A stretch of DNA of 35,109 bases, from positions 1-35,109 of the forward strand of contig NZ_LFME01000043.1 in assembly GCF_001043115.1 (NCBI RefSeq), given 5' to 3'. The notes below the pieces were generated by a model. That model had not been told where the DNA came from. It searched no databases and was given only the letters and a program-made list of their open reading frames with translations. Positions 1 through 9,148 of the stretch are shown piece by piece; within the stretch, counting starts at the first letter, position 1; each line of letters opens with the position of its first letter. This stretch comes from Xanthomonas sp. NCPPB 1128 (GTDB taxonomy: Bacteria > Pseudomonadota > Gammaproteobacteria > Xanthomonadales > Xanthomonadaceae). A program made the position numbers and the translations under genes.

Positions 1-1
1 G

Positions 2-304
2 GCCACGCCTTCGCCCGCCGCCACCCCCGGCCTGCAGGCCGATGCCCTGCCCATGCAGTGGCGGTGCGGCGAGGAACTGGTGCAGGCGGCGGCCGATCCG
101 GCGCGCGAGCGGCAGGCCCTGCAGGTGCGCGGCACCCGCCTGGACATGCAGCGCACCGATGCCGGCGCTGCCACCGGCGCGCGCTACACCGATGCGCTGG
201 GAAACACCTTCTGGCAGTCGCAACCGGACCAGGCCACGCTGACCCTCGCCGGCCTGGGCGAGACGCTCAAATGCGTCCGCCACGACAGCGGCATGACCGG
301 CTGA
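2..304 (+). CDS. MliC-family C-type lysozyme inhibitor-like protein, C-terminal part (5' end outside window)
   Basis: The reading frame is open from base 2 to the TGA at 302-304, so the true start lies upstream of the window. The visible 100 residues contain a pattern I associate with the MliC/PliC fold: a WRCG strand near residue 20, a GARYTDALGNTFW segment, an ATLTL strand and a terminal LKCVR. The two cysteines (in RCG and KCV) would form the conserved disulfide. Family members are periplasmic or outer-membrane lipoproteins that block host or phage C-type lysozyme. The segment before the domain is rich in Ala and Pro, as in a linker after a signal or lipobox. The signal sequence cannot be seen, so lipoprotein status is inference. 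The gene ends 114 bp before motA on the same strand. Confidence 0.62.
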   Translation, partial: ATPSPAATPGLQADALPMQWRCGEELVQAAADPARERQALQVRGTRLDMQRTDAGAATGARYTDALGNTFWQSQPDQATLTLAGLGETLKCVRHDSGMTG

Positions 305-418
305 GCACCCGGCCTGCCGCCGGCACCGCCAAAAACCCGGCACAGTTCACACCTTCAGAATGGCGCGGCGGGGCCGACATCTAGAGCGTCCCCGTTCCGG
401 CCCGCAGGCTGCCCCGCC

Positions 419-1273
419 ATGCTCATCATCGTTGGCTTCATCGTCGTCATCATCAGCGTGGTCGGCGGCTACGTGCTGTCGCACGGCAAACTCGGCGCGC
501 TGTGGCAGCCCTACGAGCTGATGATCATCGGTGGCGCGGCGCTGGGCGCGTTCCTGGTCAGCACCCCGGGCAAGATCGTCAAGGCGACCCTCTCCGGCGT
601 GCTGGGCGTGTTCAAGGGCCCGCAGTACAAGGCCGACGACTACCGCAGCACCCTGACCCTGATCTACGAACTGCTGAACAAGGCGCGCCGCGACGGCTTC
701 ATGGCCCTGGAAGACCATGTCGAGCGCCCCGCCGACAGCGCGATCTTCGGCAACTACCCGAAGGTGCTGGCCGACCACCACCTGCTGGACTTCATCACCG
801 ACTGCCTGCGCCTGATGATCGGCAGCAACATCGAGCCGCACGAACTGGAACCGCTGCTGGAACTGGAGCTGGAGAAGCACCACCACGAGGCGATGGCGCC
901 GGCGCATGCACTGAGCAAGGTGTCCGACGGCCTGCCCGGCTTCGGCATCGTCGCCGCGGTGCTGGGCATCGTGATCACCATGGGCTCGATCGGCGGCCCG
1001 ATCGAGGAAATCGGCCACCACGTCGGCGCGGCGCTGGTCGGCACCTTCCTCGGCATCCTGCTGGCCTATGGCTTCGTCGCGCCGCTGTCTGCGGCGATGG
1101 AAGCGCGCGCCGAGCAGGACAGCCGCATCTTCGAATCGGTGAAGACCGCGCTGCTGGCCTGCCTGCGCGGCTACAACCCGAAGATCGCCCTCGAATTCGC
1201 GCGCAAGACCCTGCCGACCGACGTGCGGCCGAGCTTCGCCGACTTCGAATCGCATCTGAAGACGATCAAGTAA
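419..1273 (+). CDS. motA: Flagellar motor stator protein MotA
   Basis: A 284-residue inner-membrane protein that forms the proton channel of the flagellar stator with MotB and transmits torque to FliG. The N-terminus starts directly in a transmembrane helix (LIIVGFIVVIISVVGGYVL), with a second helix at about residues 34-50. A long cytoplasmic loop rich in charged residues follows; in the family it carries the FliG-contacting charges. Helices 3 and 4 lie around residues 178-235 and include LPGFGIVAAVLGIVITMG, which holds the conserved channel-side proline. Length is normal for the family. The ATG at 419 was chosen because the membrane helix starts immediately. motB follows after 7 bp, so the two are certainly co-transcribed. 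A GCCGACAT at 373-380 resembles a sigma-28 -10 box (GCCGATAA), but no convincing -35 is visible. Confidence 0.96.
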   Translation: MLIIVGFIVVIISVVGGYVLSHGKLGALWQPYELMIIGGAALGAFLVSTPGKIVKATLSGVLGVFKGPQYKADDYRSTLTLIYELLNKARRDGFMALEDHVERPADSAIFGNYPKVLADHHLLDFITDCLRLMIGSNIEPHELEPLLELELEKHHHEAMAPAHALSKVSDGLPGFGIVAAVLGIVITMGSIGGPIEEIGHHVGAALVGTFLGILLAYGFVAPLSAAMEARAEQDSRIFESVKTALLACLRGYNPKIALEFARKTLPTDVRPSFADFESHLKTIK

Positions 1274-1280
1274 CGCGGTC

Positions 1281-2477
1281 ATGGCCGAGACCAAATCCAC
1301 CGTCGTCATCCGCCGGGTCAAGAAGGTCCAGGGCGGCGGCCACCACGGCGGCGCGTGGAAGGTGGCCTATGCCGACTTCGTGACCGCGATGATGGCGTTC
1401 TTCCTGGTGCTGTGGCTGGTCGCGGCCACCACCAAGGAACAGCGCGCGGCGATCGCCGAATACTTCCGCAATCCCAGCCCGCTGGCCGGCAAGAGCCCGG
1501 CGCCGAGTCCCGGCATGGCCGGCCCCGGCGGCGCCAGCACCTCGATGATCAAGCTCGGCGGCGCCGGCGAGATGCAGCGCGGCAACAACAAGGATCCGTT
1601 CGGCAGCAAGAGCCTGAAGGGCGACGACAACAGCAAGAGCAGCCAGCGCGAGAAGGAGAAGGAACGCCTGGAAACGCTGATGCAGGAGCTGAAGCAGGCC
1701 ATCGACAAGAGCCAGGCGCTGGAACCGTTCAAGGACCAGTTGCTGCTGGACCTGACCCCGGACGGCCTGCGCATCCAGATCGTGGACAAGGAGAACCGGC
1801 CGATGTTCGACCTCGGCAGCGCGGTGCTCAAGCCCTACACCCGCGGCATCCTCCACGAGCTGTCCGGCTTCATCAACCAGGTGCCCAACCACATCAGCAT
1901 CACCGGCCACACCGACGTCACCCAGTACAGCGGCAAGAATGGCTACAGCAACTGGGAGCTGAGCGCGGACCGCGCCAATGCCGCGCGCCGCGAACTGGTC
2001 GCCGGCGGCATGGGCGAGGACAAGGTCTCGCGCGTGGTCGGGCTGTCCTCGTCCGTGCTGTTCGACAAGCAGGTGCCGAACAATCCGATCAACCGCCGCA
2101 TCAGCATCGTGGTGATGACCAAGGATGCCGAGGACGCCGCCACCGCCGATGGCGACCACAGCGTCGCCCTGGGCACGGTGCAATCCGATGCCGACACCAA
2201 GGTGCCGGACCTGAGCGCCGCGGCGACCGAAGCCGCCGCAGCGCCGGCCGCTGGCAAGGGCGCACCCGCGGCGACACCGGCCGCCACGAACGGCGCTGCC
2301 CCGGCGGCACCGGCGGCGACGCCGGCCAAGGCCTCGGTGCAGATCGCCGAGCCGCGCACGACCTCGCCGGAGGCGGCGGCAGCCGCCGCGCGTGATGCCT
2401 TGCGCAGCATCAACGGTGGCGCCCCGGTGACGGCTGCCGCCGGCAGCGGCGGGACCGAGGCGGCCAGCGCACGCTGA
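1281..2477 (+). CDS. motB: Flagellar motor stator protein MotB
   Basis: The 398-residue partner of MotA, which anchors the stator to peptidoglycan. After a short basic N-terminus (RRVKKVQGG) comes WKVAYADFVTAMMAFFLVLW, a single transmembrane helix with Asp32, the proton-binding residue, at its conventional position. A glycine/lysine-rich linker and a charged, probably helical segment (about 110-150) precede the OmpA/MotB peptidoglycan-binding domain at about 170-290. That domain shows ITGHTDVT and the NPINRRISIVV ending of the family. Beyond residue 290 is an extra tail of about 105 residues dominated by Ala, Pro, Thr and Gly. It is not part of the core fold and makes this MotB longer than the enterobacterial protein of about 308 residues. 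The start lies 7 bp after the motA stop. Confidence 0.95.
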   Translation: MAETKSTVVIRRVKKVQGGGHHGGAWKVAYADFVTAMMAFFLVLWLVAATTKEQRAAIAEYFRNPSPLAGKSPAPSPGMAGPGGASTSMIKLGGAGEMQRGNNKDPFGSKSLKGDDNSKSSQREKEKERLETLMQELKQAIDKSQALEPFKDQLLLDLTPDGLRIQIVDKENRPMFDLGSAVLKPYTRGILHELSGFINQVPNHISITGHTDVTQYSGKNGYSNWELSADRANAARRELVAGGMGEDKVSRVVGLSSSVLFDKQVPNNPINRRISIVVMTKDAEDAATADGDHSVALGTVQSDADTKVPDLSAAATEAAAAPAAGKGAPAATPAATNGAAPAAPAATPAKASVQIAEPRTTSPEAAAAAARDALRSINGGAPVTAAAGSGGTEAASAR

Positions 2478-2550
2478 TCGCGGCGGTACCCGGCGCGCAG
2501 TCAGTTTCCGCGCCACGATGACCCGGCAGGACCGTACACGGCGCGGCGCT

Positions 2551-2556
2551 TACAAT
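2551..2556 (+). promoter_or_regulatory. Candidate -10 element (TACAAT)
   Basis: TACAAT matches TATAAT at 5 of 6 positions and lies 27 bp before the GTG at 2584. No good -35 is visible. Its position decides against the in-frame ATG at 2518, which would lie upstream of the transcript start. Confidence 0.45.
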
Positions 2557-2583
2557 GGCCGCCACTTCGCCAACGAGACCGCC

Positions 2584-3099
2584 GTGTCCAAGCAATCCAA
2601 AGCCAAGCGCGACAAGCGCAAGAAGCAGCAGTCGCCGCGCCCCTTCGCCCGCCTGGGCCGCGAGCAGCCCATCGCCAACCACGCCGTGCTGCAGGACCAG
2701 AGCGGCCGCGTGCTGGCCGCGATTGGCCTGCAGGGACGCCAGTGGCTGCTGGCGGTCGGCGGCCAGACCATGGGCAATGCCGACAATCCGGTGCCGATGC
2801 TGGCGATGCTCAAGCACCTGGCCAACCTGCAGGAGCAGGAAGGCAACACCATCACCCTGGAATACTCGACGCAGTTGCAGCAGATGATCGACGCGCTGGC
2901 GGCCGAGGCCGGCCAGACCCCGGCCGAGTACCTGGACGCCCTGGTCGCCGAGTTCGCGGCGGGCGATGGCGCGGCAGAGGATGCGGGCGAGGACGAGACC
3001 GACGCGGACGACGCGCCGGAGACGACCGATGCCGCGCCGGCACAGGCCGACAGCAGGGCGGCGCCGGACGCCGCGGCGGAAACGCACAAGCCGGCCTGA
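2584..3099 (+). CDS. Conserved hypothetical protein with basic N-terminus and acidic C-terminal tail
   Basis: I do not recognise a named family. From the GTG at 2584 the product has 171 residues. It begins with a strongly basic stretch (SKQSKAKRDKRKKQQSP). A folded-looking region at about 25-115 follows, with GRVLAAIGLQGRQWLLAVGG and a helical LEYSTQLQQMIDALAAEAG. The last 50 or so residues are low-complexity Asp/Glu/Ala. An in-frame ATG at 2518 would add 22 residues, but a TACAAT box at 2551-2556 lies between the two starts, so the GTG is preferred. The charge split could suit a protein that contacts nucleic acid or ribosomes, but that is speculation. The next gene begins 9 bp after its stop, so they form a two-gene operon. 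Confidence 0.72.
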   Translation: MSKQSKAKRDKRKKQQSPRPFARLGREQPIANHAVLQDQSGRVLAAIGLQGRQWLLAVGGQTMGNADNPVPMLAMLKHLANLQEQEGNTITLEYSTQLQQMIDALAAEAGQTPAEYLDALVAEFAAGDGAAEDAGEDETDADDAPETTDAAPAQADSRAAPDAAAETHKPA

Positions 3100-3108
3100 C
3101 CGGACCCG

Positions 3109-3393
3109 ATGGCGGTCTACATCGACGACGCGGTGCATCCCTGGCGCGGCCAGCGCTGGGGCCACCTGCTCGCCGACACGCTGGACGAACTGCACGCCAT
3201 GGCGGCGCGGCTGGGCATTCCCCGCCGCGCCTTCCAGAACAAGCTCAGCGGCGCGCACTACGACGTGCCGGCGGCCCTGCGCGACGAGGCGATCCGCCTG
3301 GGCGCGGTGCCGGTCTCACGACACAGCGACCGCGAGTTGCTGAAAGCATTGATCCGCAATGCCCGCGCGCAGGCGCGGGGCGAGGCGCAGTGA
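3109..3393 (+). CDS. DUF4031 domain-containing protein
   Basis: A 94-residue protein with the DUF4031 signature: MAVYIDDAVHPWRGQRWGHL at the N-terminus, then DTLDELHAMAARLGIPRRAF, a HYDVP motif and EAIRLGAVPV. The Asp-Asp pair near the N-terminus and the His-Tyr-Asp group are the conserved polar residues and could form a metal or active site. No reaction is established for the family as far as I know. Length is typical. It starts 9 bp after the preceding gene and is probably co-translated with it. The inverted REP doublet at 3425-3490 lies 31 bp past its stop and separates it from the convergent gene on the other strand. Confidence 0.85.
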   Translation: MAVYIDDAVHPWRGQRWGHLLADTLDELHAMAARLGIPRRAFQNKLSGAHYDVPAALRDEAIRLGAVPVSRHSDRELLKALIRNARAQARGEAQ

Positions 3394-3424
3394 GCGGCGC
3401 CACCGCGTCCGCCAACGCGCTTTC

Positions 3425-3490
3425 GTAGGAGCGGCTTCAGCCGCGACGGGCGTTCCCGGGAAAGCCTGTCGCGGCTGAAGCCGCTCCTAC
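3425..3490. repeat. Inverted REP doublet (xanthomonad GTAG-type repetitive extragenic palindrome)
   Basis: Two perfect 23-bp arms, 3425-3447 and 3468-3490, in inverted orientation with a 20-bp loop. Each arm read 5' to 3' begins with the tetranucleotide GTAG and contains its own small hairpin (GCGGC-TTCA-GCCGC, 3431-3444 in the left arm). This is the layout of REP units mobilised by RAYT transposases. The loop itself contains the palindrome TTCCCGGGAA at 3453-3462. The element sits almost exactly midway between two convergent genes, 31 bp from one stop and 30 bp from the other. As RNA it would form a very strong stem on either strand and may stop or protect both transcripts. Confidence 0.85.
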
Positions 3491-3520
3491 AGCACGCCCG
3501 CAGCGCCGACTGACGTCTAC

Positions 3521-4060
3521 CTAGAACGGATCGCTGCCCGGGCGCAGGTCGATGCCCAGGATCGCGGCCAGGCGCTGCATGTCCTGGTCGTCGCGGCTGA
3601 GCGCCATCCAGCCGGCGCGGATTTCGCTGCCGGCGTCCCAGCACCAGATGCTGTAGCCGTGCTCGCGCAGGCGGTCGTAGGCCACGGCCAGCAGCGAGGC
3701 GCTGTCGTGGTCCTCGAGGAAATCGGCGTCGTCGACGTCGCCGCCCCAGTCGATGCGCAGGTTCCAGCGCGCGGCCAGTTCGTCGATCGCGCCGATCAGC
3801 GCCTCGCGGCCGTGGCCGTCGACGTAGAAACCCGCGCGCCAGTCGATCGCATCCTTCAGCGTCCACAGCCAGTCCGCGTCCTCGCGCTCGGCCTCGCCGG
3901 CCGCCTCGCGGTAGGCGTCGAACTGGCGCAGCGCGCTTTCCTCGTCGCCCGGGTTGATCAGCAGCAGCAGGTTCCAGATCAAGCCCTGCTGGGTGTCCGG
4001 ATCGTCATCGTCGTCGAACAGGTCGTCGGGATCGTCGTAGTCGGCGCTGTTGTCGGGCAT
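3521..4060 (-). CDS. Acidic conserved hypothetical protein, DUF6630-like
   Basis: A 179-residue protein starting at the ATG whose complement is at 4058-4060; a longer in-frame extension to 4192 is Arg-rich and looks non-coding. The N-terminus is extremely acidic (DYDDPDDLFDDDDDPD). The body has LLLLINPGDEESALRQF, LKDAIDWRAGFYVD, RWNLRIDWGGDVDDADF, DRLREHGYSIWCWD and GWMALSRDD, and ends in DLRPGSDPF. From memory this resembles the DUF6630 family common in xanthomonads, which has no assigned function; the family name is tentative. There is no signal peptide or membrane segment, so it is probably cytoplasmic. It is convergent with the DUF4031 gene and divergent from the DUF3297 gene, with 146 bp between the two starts. 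Confidence 0.75.
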   Translation of the reverse strand: MPDNSADYDDPDDLFDDDDDPDTQQGLIWNLLLLINPGDEESALRQFDAYREAAGEAEREDADWLWTLKDAIDWRAGFYVDGHGREALIGAIDELAARWNLRIDWGGDVDDADFLEDHDSASLLAVAYDRLREHGYSIWCWDAGSEIRAGWMALSRDDQDMQRLAAILGIDLRPGSDPF

Positions 4061-4206
4061 GGCGGCGGATCGGGCATCACGGGGGAGCGCCAGTGTGCCG
4101 CGCCCGGCGCGCCGGCGGAAGCGCAAAACTCGGCAACGGCGCCGTGGACGTTTATCCTTCGCAGCCCGGAAGACGGCGCTGTCCGCCGCCACGCGAAGCC
4201 ATCACG

Positions 4207-4449
4207 ATGTCCGACACGCCCCCCGACCGCCTGGCGGTCAGCCCGCAGAGCCCCTTCCACGATGCCGAGACGCTGTCGCGCGGCGTCGGCATCCGCTTCA
4301 ACGGCGTGGAGCGCGACAACGTCGAGGAATACTCGATCAGCGAAGGCTGGATCCGCGTGCAGGTCGGCAAGGCGCGCGACCGCCGCGGCAATCCCATGAC
4401 CATGAAGGTCAAGGGCCAAGTCGAAGCCTTCTGGCTCGACGCCAAGTAG
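4207..4449 (+). CDS. DUF3297 family protein
   Basis: A small protein of 80 residues that matches DUF3297 throughout: [19 protein letters not shown], then [39 protein letters not shown] and [14 protein letters not shown]. The ATG at 4207 gives the family-typical N-terminus; the in-frame region back to 4093 is not conserved in character. The fold looks like a compact all-beta domain. Function is unknown, and it is a single-gene unit here. A short GC-rich hairpin follows the stop, between this gene and the convergent ABC permease. Confidence 0.85.
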   Translation: MSDTPPDRLAVSPQSPFHDAETLSRGVGIRFNGVERDNVEEYSISEGWIRVQVGKARDRRGNPMTMKVKGQVEAFWLDAK

Positions 4450-4459
4450 GTGCGATCGC

Positions 4460-4480
4460 CGGCAGGCACAGCGCCTGCCG
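4460..4480 (+). terminator. GC-rich hairpin between convergent genes
   Basis: CGGCAGGC at 4460-4467 pairs with GCCTGCCG at 4473-4480 around a 5-nt loop. Outer GTGCG (4450-4454) and CGCAC (4482-4486) can extend the stem. It lies just after the DUF3297 stop. There is no T run, so termination is only likely, not certain. Confidence 0.45.
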
Positions 4481-4528
4481 ACGCACGACGACGCGCGGCC
4501 GCACGCCGCGCGCCCGTCGGCCACCGCT

Positions 4529-5286
4529 TCAGGGCTTGAGCCGATAGCCGCTGCGGAAGATCGCCCAGACCACACCCAGGCACAGCGCCAGGAACCCCAG
4601 GGTCATGCCCAGGCTGGTCGCGATGTGCACGTCGGCCTTGCCGTAGAACGCCCAGCGGAAGCCGCTGACCAGGTACACCACCGGGTTGAACAGGCTGATC
4701 TTCTGCCACAGCGGCGGCAGCATGTTGATCGAATAGAAGCTGCCGCCGAGGAAGGTCAGCGGCGTGATCACCATCAACGGGATCACCTGCAGCTTCTCGA
4801 AGCCGTCGGCCCACACGCCGATGATGAAGCCGAACAGGCTGAAGGTCAGCGCGGTCAGCACCAGGAAGCCGAACATCCACAGCGGATGGGCGATCTCGTA
4901 CGGCACGAAGGCGCGTGCGGTGAGCAGGATCAGCAGGCCCAGCAGCACCGACTTGCTCGCCGCCGCGCCGACGTAGCCGATCACCACTTCCCACCACGCC
5001 ACCGGCGCCGACAGCACCTCGTAGATGGTGCCGGCCCAGCGCGGCATGTAGATGCCGAAGGAGGCGTTGGAAATGCTTTCGCTGAGCAACGACAGCATCA
5101 CCAACCCGGGAATGATGTAGGCGCCGTAGCTGATGCCGTCGATGGCACCCATGCGCGAGCCGATCGCCGCGCCGAACACCACGAAGTACAGCGAGGTCGA
5201 CAGCACCGGCGAGGCGATCGACTGGGTCAGCGTGCGGAAGGTGCGCGCCATCTCGAAACGGTAGATCGCGGCGATCGCGTGCAGGT

Positions 5287-5290
<4 letters not shown>
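4529..5290 (-). CDS. yadH: ABC-2 type transporter permease (YadH-like)
   Basis: A 253-residue inner-membrane permease of an ABC exporter. It has six predicted transmembrane segments typical of the ABC2_membrane family. Characteristic stretches are [20 protein letters not shown] with [29 protein letters not shown], then [17 protein letters not shown] and [16 protein letters not shown], as in YadH of E. coli. The ATG overlaps the stop of the upstream ATPase gene in an ATGA (5287-5290), so the two are translationally coupled and make a complete exporter (two permeases, two ATPases). The substrate is not evident. There is no membrane-fusion protein gene nearby, so export only across the inner membrane is likely. 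Confidence 0.9.
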
Positions 5291-6234
<944 letters not shown>

Positions 6235-6320
6235 GGGACCTCCCGGGGTGGCGCAGCGGCTGCGGAAACGGCCCTCAGGGTAGAAGCCTGGTCGTGATGG
6301 ATAAATCCCGATGCAGCGGA

Positions 6321-6348
6321 AGCACTCTCCCGTGTGCGGGATAGTGCT
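6321..6348 (-). terminator. Stem-loop, possible terminator of the antiporter transcript
   Basis: 12-bp arms at 6321-6332 and 6337-6348 (AGCACTCTCCCG and CGGGATAGTGCT) with one mismatch and a TGTG loop. It lies between the antiporter stop and the ATPase start. No T tract follows on the minus strand, so an attenuator or processing role is equally possible. Confidence 0.4.
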
Positions 6349-6353
6349 GAAAA

Positions 6354-6494
6354 GCCGGGATTGGGGAGTCGGGAGTGGGGATTCGCAAAGCGCGGGCTGC
6401 GCGTTGCGATGGCGGATTCGGGTGCCTGCACATGGCGTGCACGCGCGATTGCCGGGCTTCTGCGAATCCCCACTCCCGACTCCCCAATCCCGGC
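6354..6494. repeat. Long inverted repeat, 33-bp perfect arms
   Basis: Arms 6354-6386 and 6462-6494 are perfect reverse complements, separated by 75 bp. The arm is built from GGGATTGGGGAGTCGGGAG-type G-rich near-repeats. The second arm ends 2 bp from the antiporter stop codon at 6497-6499. It looks like a genome-dispersed xanthomonad intergenic repeat or a small non-autonomous mobile unit. The inner 75 bp has no ORF of interest. Confidence 0.75.
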
Positions 6495-6496
6495 CC

Positions 6497-8134
6497 TCAA
6501 CTCTTGCGCCGCGCCTCCAGCAGATCCAAGTTGCGGATCAGGCGACGGGCGATCTCGTCGGAGATCTTGCGCTGGCGGGTCAGCTTGAACAGTTCCTGGC
6601 GTTCGGCCTGCAGCCCGGCGTTGCGCAGCTGGCGCAGCACCGCGTCCAGGCGCCGCGCCTCCTCCGGGTCGCTCTCCATCGCCTCGCCGTGGTCCAGATG
6701 GCGCTGGTACAGCGCGCTGACCCGGTTCGCCGCTTCGTTGTAGAGATCGGCATGCTCGCTGTCCTGCACCAGCCGCTGGCGCAGCTTCTCCACAGCGGCC
6801 AGTGCCGCACGCGAGGACTCGCGCCGCGCCAGGTCCTCTTCCCGCTGGTCGTTGGGTTCTTCCGGCAGTTCCAGGCCGCGCAGCAGCCGCGGCAGCCCGA
6901 TGCTGGCGACCAGCAGCGAGGTGACGATCACCGCGCTGGCCAGGAAGATGGCCAGGTCGCGGGCCGGGAACGCGGCGCCGCTGGGCAGGGCCAGCGGCAG
7001 GGTCAGCACGCCGGCGAGGGTGATCGCGCCGCGCACGCCGGCCAGCGAGGTCGCCACCACGATCCGCCACGGCGGGCTCTGCCGGTCCTCGCCGCGGCGG
7101 CGCGCCTTGAGCAGGGTCCAGCGTAGCGACAGCCACACCCACAGGAAGCGCAACAGCAGCAGGCCGACGTAGATCGCCAGCGCATAGGCCGGCAGCCACC
7201 ACGGGTCCAGGTGCCCGGCTTCGTCCATGTTGTGCATGGCGCCCTGCACGATGCCCGGCAGTTGCTCGCCCAGCAGCACGAACATGATGCCGTTGAGGGT
7301 GAACTGCACCATGTCCCACACCGCCGAGCGCTGCACGCGCATGCTGCCCGGGGCGCGGCCGCTCAGCTCCACGTAGCTCATGGCGATGCCGGCGGCGACC
7401 GCGGCGATGATGCCCGAGGCGTTGATCGCCTCGGCCAGCAGGTAGGCGGCGAACGGCAGCAACAGGTTGACCAGGATCGCCGCGCCCGGCTCCTCGCCGA
7501 CCTGGCGCCACACCCAACGCTGCGCCAGACTGGTGCCGACCACCACCGCGATGCCGGCGGCGACGCCGACCAGCGCCACCCACAGGAAGGTCAGCGAGGC
7601 GTCGGCCAGCGAGAACGTGCCGGTGATCGCCGCGGCCACCGCGAACTGGAAGCAGACCAGGCCGGACGCGTCGTTGAGCAGCGACTCGCCTTCCAGGATG
7701 TGCATCAGCCGCTTGGGGATCGGCGCGCGCGCCGCGATCGAGGATACCGCGATCGGATCGGTCGGCGACACCACCGCGGCCAGCGCGAACGCCACCGCCA
7801 GCGGCATGGTCGGGATCATCCAATGGATCAGGAAGCCGGCGCCGATCACGGTGAACACCACCAGGCCCAGCGCCAGTTCCAGGATCACGCCCTTGTCGCG
7901 GAACAGGCCCTGCTTGGGGATGCGCCAGCCGTCCAGGAACAGCAGCGGCGGCAGGAACAGCAGGAAGAACAGTTCCGGCTCCAGCGCATAGCCCTTCTTG
8001 AACACGCCGGCGATGATCGCGCCCAGGCCGATCTGCACCAGAGGCAACGGCAGCGAGAACGGCAGGACGCGCACCAGGTAGCCGCTGGCCACCACCGCCA
8101 GCAACATCGCCAAGACAACTTCGATCGAATGCAT
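6497..8134 (-). CDS. CPA1-family Na+/H+ antiporter
   Basis: A 545-residue inner-membrane protein that exchanges Na+ (or K+) for H+ in pH and salt homeostasis. About twelve hydrophobic segments fill residues 1-420. Landmarks are SPTDPIAV (123-130), [10 protein letters not shown] (149-158) with the ion-site Asp, and [17 protein letters not shown] (from 366), the set expected for NhaP/YjcE-type CPA1 exchangers. Residues 421-545 form a hydrophilic, highly charged helical tail, probably a cytoplasmic regulatory domain. The ATG at 8134 starts immediately before the first helix; a TTG extension to 8197 adds an Arg-rich stretch and is rejected. It is divergent from the methyltransferase gene. Confidence 0.92.
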   Translation of the reverse strand: MHSIEVVLAMLLAVVASGYLVRVLPFSLPLPLVQIGLGAIIAGVFKKGYALEPELFFLLFLPPLLFLDGWRIPKQGLFRDKGVILELALGLVVFTVIGAGFLIHWMIPTMPLAVAFALAAVVSPTDPIAVSSIAARAPIPKRLMHILEGESLLNDASGLVCFQFAVAAAITGTFSLADASLTFLWVALVGVAAGIAVVVGTSLAQRWVWRQVGEEPGAAILVNLLLPFAAYLLAEAINASGIIAAVAAGIAMSYVELSGRAPGSMRVQRSAVWDMVQFTLNGIMFVLLGEQLPGIVQGAMHNMDEAGHLDPWWLPAYALAIYVGLLLLRFLWVWLSLRWTLLKARRRGEDRQSPPWRIVVATSLAGVRGAITLAGVLTLPLALPSGAAFPARDLAIFLASAVIVTSLLVASIGLPRLLRGLELPEEPNDQREEDLARRESSRAALAAVEKLRQRLVQDSEHADLYNEAANRVSALYQRHLDHGEAMESDPEEARRLDAVLRQLRNAGLQAERQELFKLTRQRKISDEIARRLIRNLDLLEARRKS

Positions 8135-8299
8135 GCTCGTCCGGACGGCGGCGCCACGCCGGCGGCGCCGCCCATGAATGGGGGAGCCTGCAAGCAAAGC
8201 GCACCGCGGCGGCGATGTCCAGTGGCGCGGGCGGCACCCAGGCTACTATCCGGCGACAGAGCCGGTGGCGGACACCGGTACCCTTCCGCCGGAGACCGC

Positions 8300-8968
8300 A
8301 TGCTCACCATCCAGCAACTCAACCGTTTCATCGACGAACACGCGGCGGAAGGCAGCATTCCGCGGATCTGGGACCTGGTCGGCGAGCACTTCGTCCAGGC
8401 CCAGGCCAGCCTGCCGGCCGAGCACGCGATGGAGCGGCGCGAGCTGTCCTTCCACGATCACGTGCGGCTGCTGGGCTACCTGTGCCTGCTGCTGGAAGGC
8501 GTGCCAGGCGACCTGGTGGAGATCGGGGTCTGGAAGGGCAAGTCGCTGGTGCTGATGAACGAGGTCTGCGGGCGCCAGCGCCGGGTGATCGGCATGGATC
8601 CGTTCGCGTTGCCGAACCAGTTCGAGGAATTCAACCACTACCGGCAGCAACTGCTGCCCAATGCGCGCTTCATCCGCGGCTACTCCGAATTCTGCGCCGA
8701 GCATTTCTACGCGATGGAGCCGAAGGTGGCGTTGCTGCACATCGACGGCGGGCATACCGGGCGCAACGTGCTGCTGGATTTCCTGCTGTATGGGCCGAGC
8801 GTCGTCTCCGGCGGATTCGTGGTGTTCGACGACTACGGCGACTGGGAGTACTCGCCGGAGGTCGGTCCCGCGGTGGACCTGCTGCGCGCCGCCGGCTACT
8901 TCGGCGACTTCCACGTGCTCGGCTGCGCCCATGGCTTCGAAAACAGCTACGTGCTGCAGCGCCGCTGA
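8300..8968 (+). CDS. Class I SAM-dependent methyltransferase (TylF/Methyltransf_24-like)
   Basis: A 222-residue soluble protein with a Rossmann SAM-binding fold. Motif I is LVEIGVWKGKS (about 72-82). The acidic residue ending strand 2 is Asp100 in VIGMDPF. HIDGGHT (147-153) and VVFDDYGDW (175-182) supply the metal/substrate-side Asp residues seen in the TylF and cephalosporin-hydroxylase-like branch. These enzymes usually O-methylate sugars or small metabolites. The substrate here is unknown, and there are no sugar-biosynthesis genes beside it. The ATG at 8300 has a GGAGA 5 bp upstream. A TACTAT at 8244-8249 could be its -10 box. It is a single-gene unit divergent from the antiporter. Confidence 0.82.
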   Translation: MLTIQQLNRFIDEHAAEGSIPRIWDLVGEHFVQAQASLPAEHAMERRELSFHDHVRLLGYLCLLLEGVPGDLVEIGVWKGKSLVLMNEVCGRQRRVIGMDPFALPNQFEEFNHYRQQLLPNARFIRGYSEFCAEHFYAMEPKVALLHIDGGHTGRNVLLDFLLYGPSVVSGGFVVFDDYGDWEYSPEVGPAVDLLRAAGYFGDFHVLGCAHGFENSYVLQRR

Positions 8969-9148
8969 GCCGACGCGCCTTTGCCCCTCCAGCAAGCCAA
9001 GCATCTGCAAAGCACCGATCGTCAACCCCGGATCCTAAACCCGACAGCCACTCAGGGTGGGGACGTGTGCATCTGACGCGACAGCCATGCTCAAACATAA
9101 CGGCATGGCCGATATCATGACGCCAATTCGTCATCGAGGCGTCCGATC

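Noticed and set aside
354-380. Sigma-28 promoter before motA
   Set aside because: GCCGACAT at 373-380 fits the -10, but the -35 candidate matches only about half of TAAAGTTT, so it is not listed as a feature.
2518-2583. ATG at 2518 as start of the hypothetical gene
   Set aside because: A -10-like TACAAT at 2551-2556 lies downstream of it; the GTG at 2584 gives the basic N-terminus expected for a start.
4061-4192. N-terminal extension of the DUF6630-like gene
   Set aside because: The extension is Arg-rich and lies in the divergent promoter region; MPDNSAD gives the natural start.
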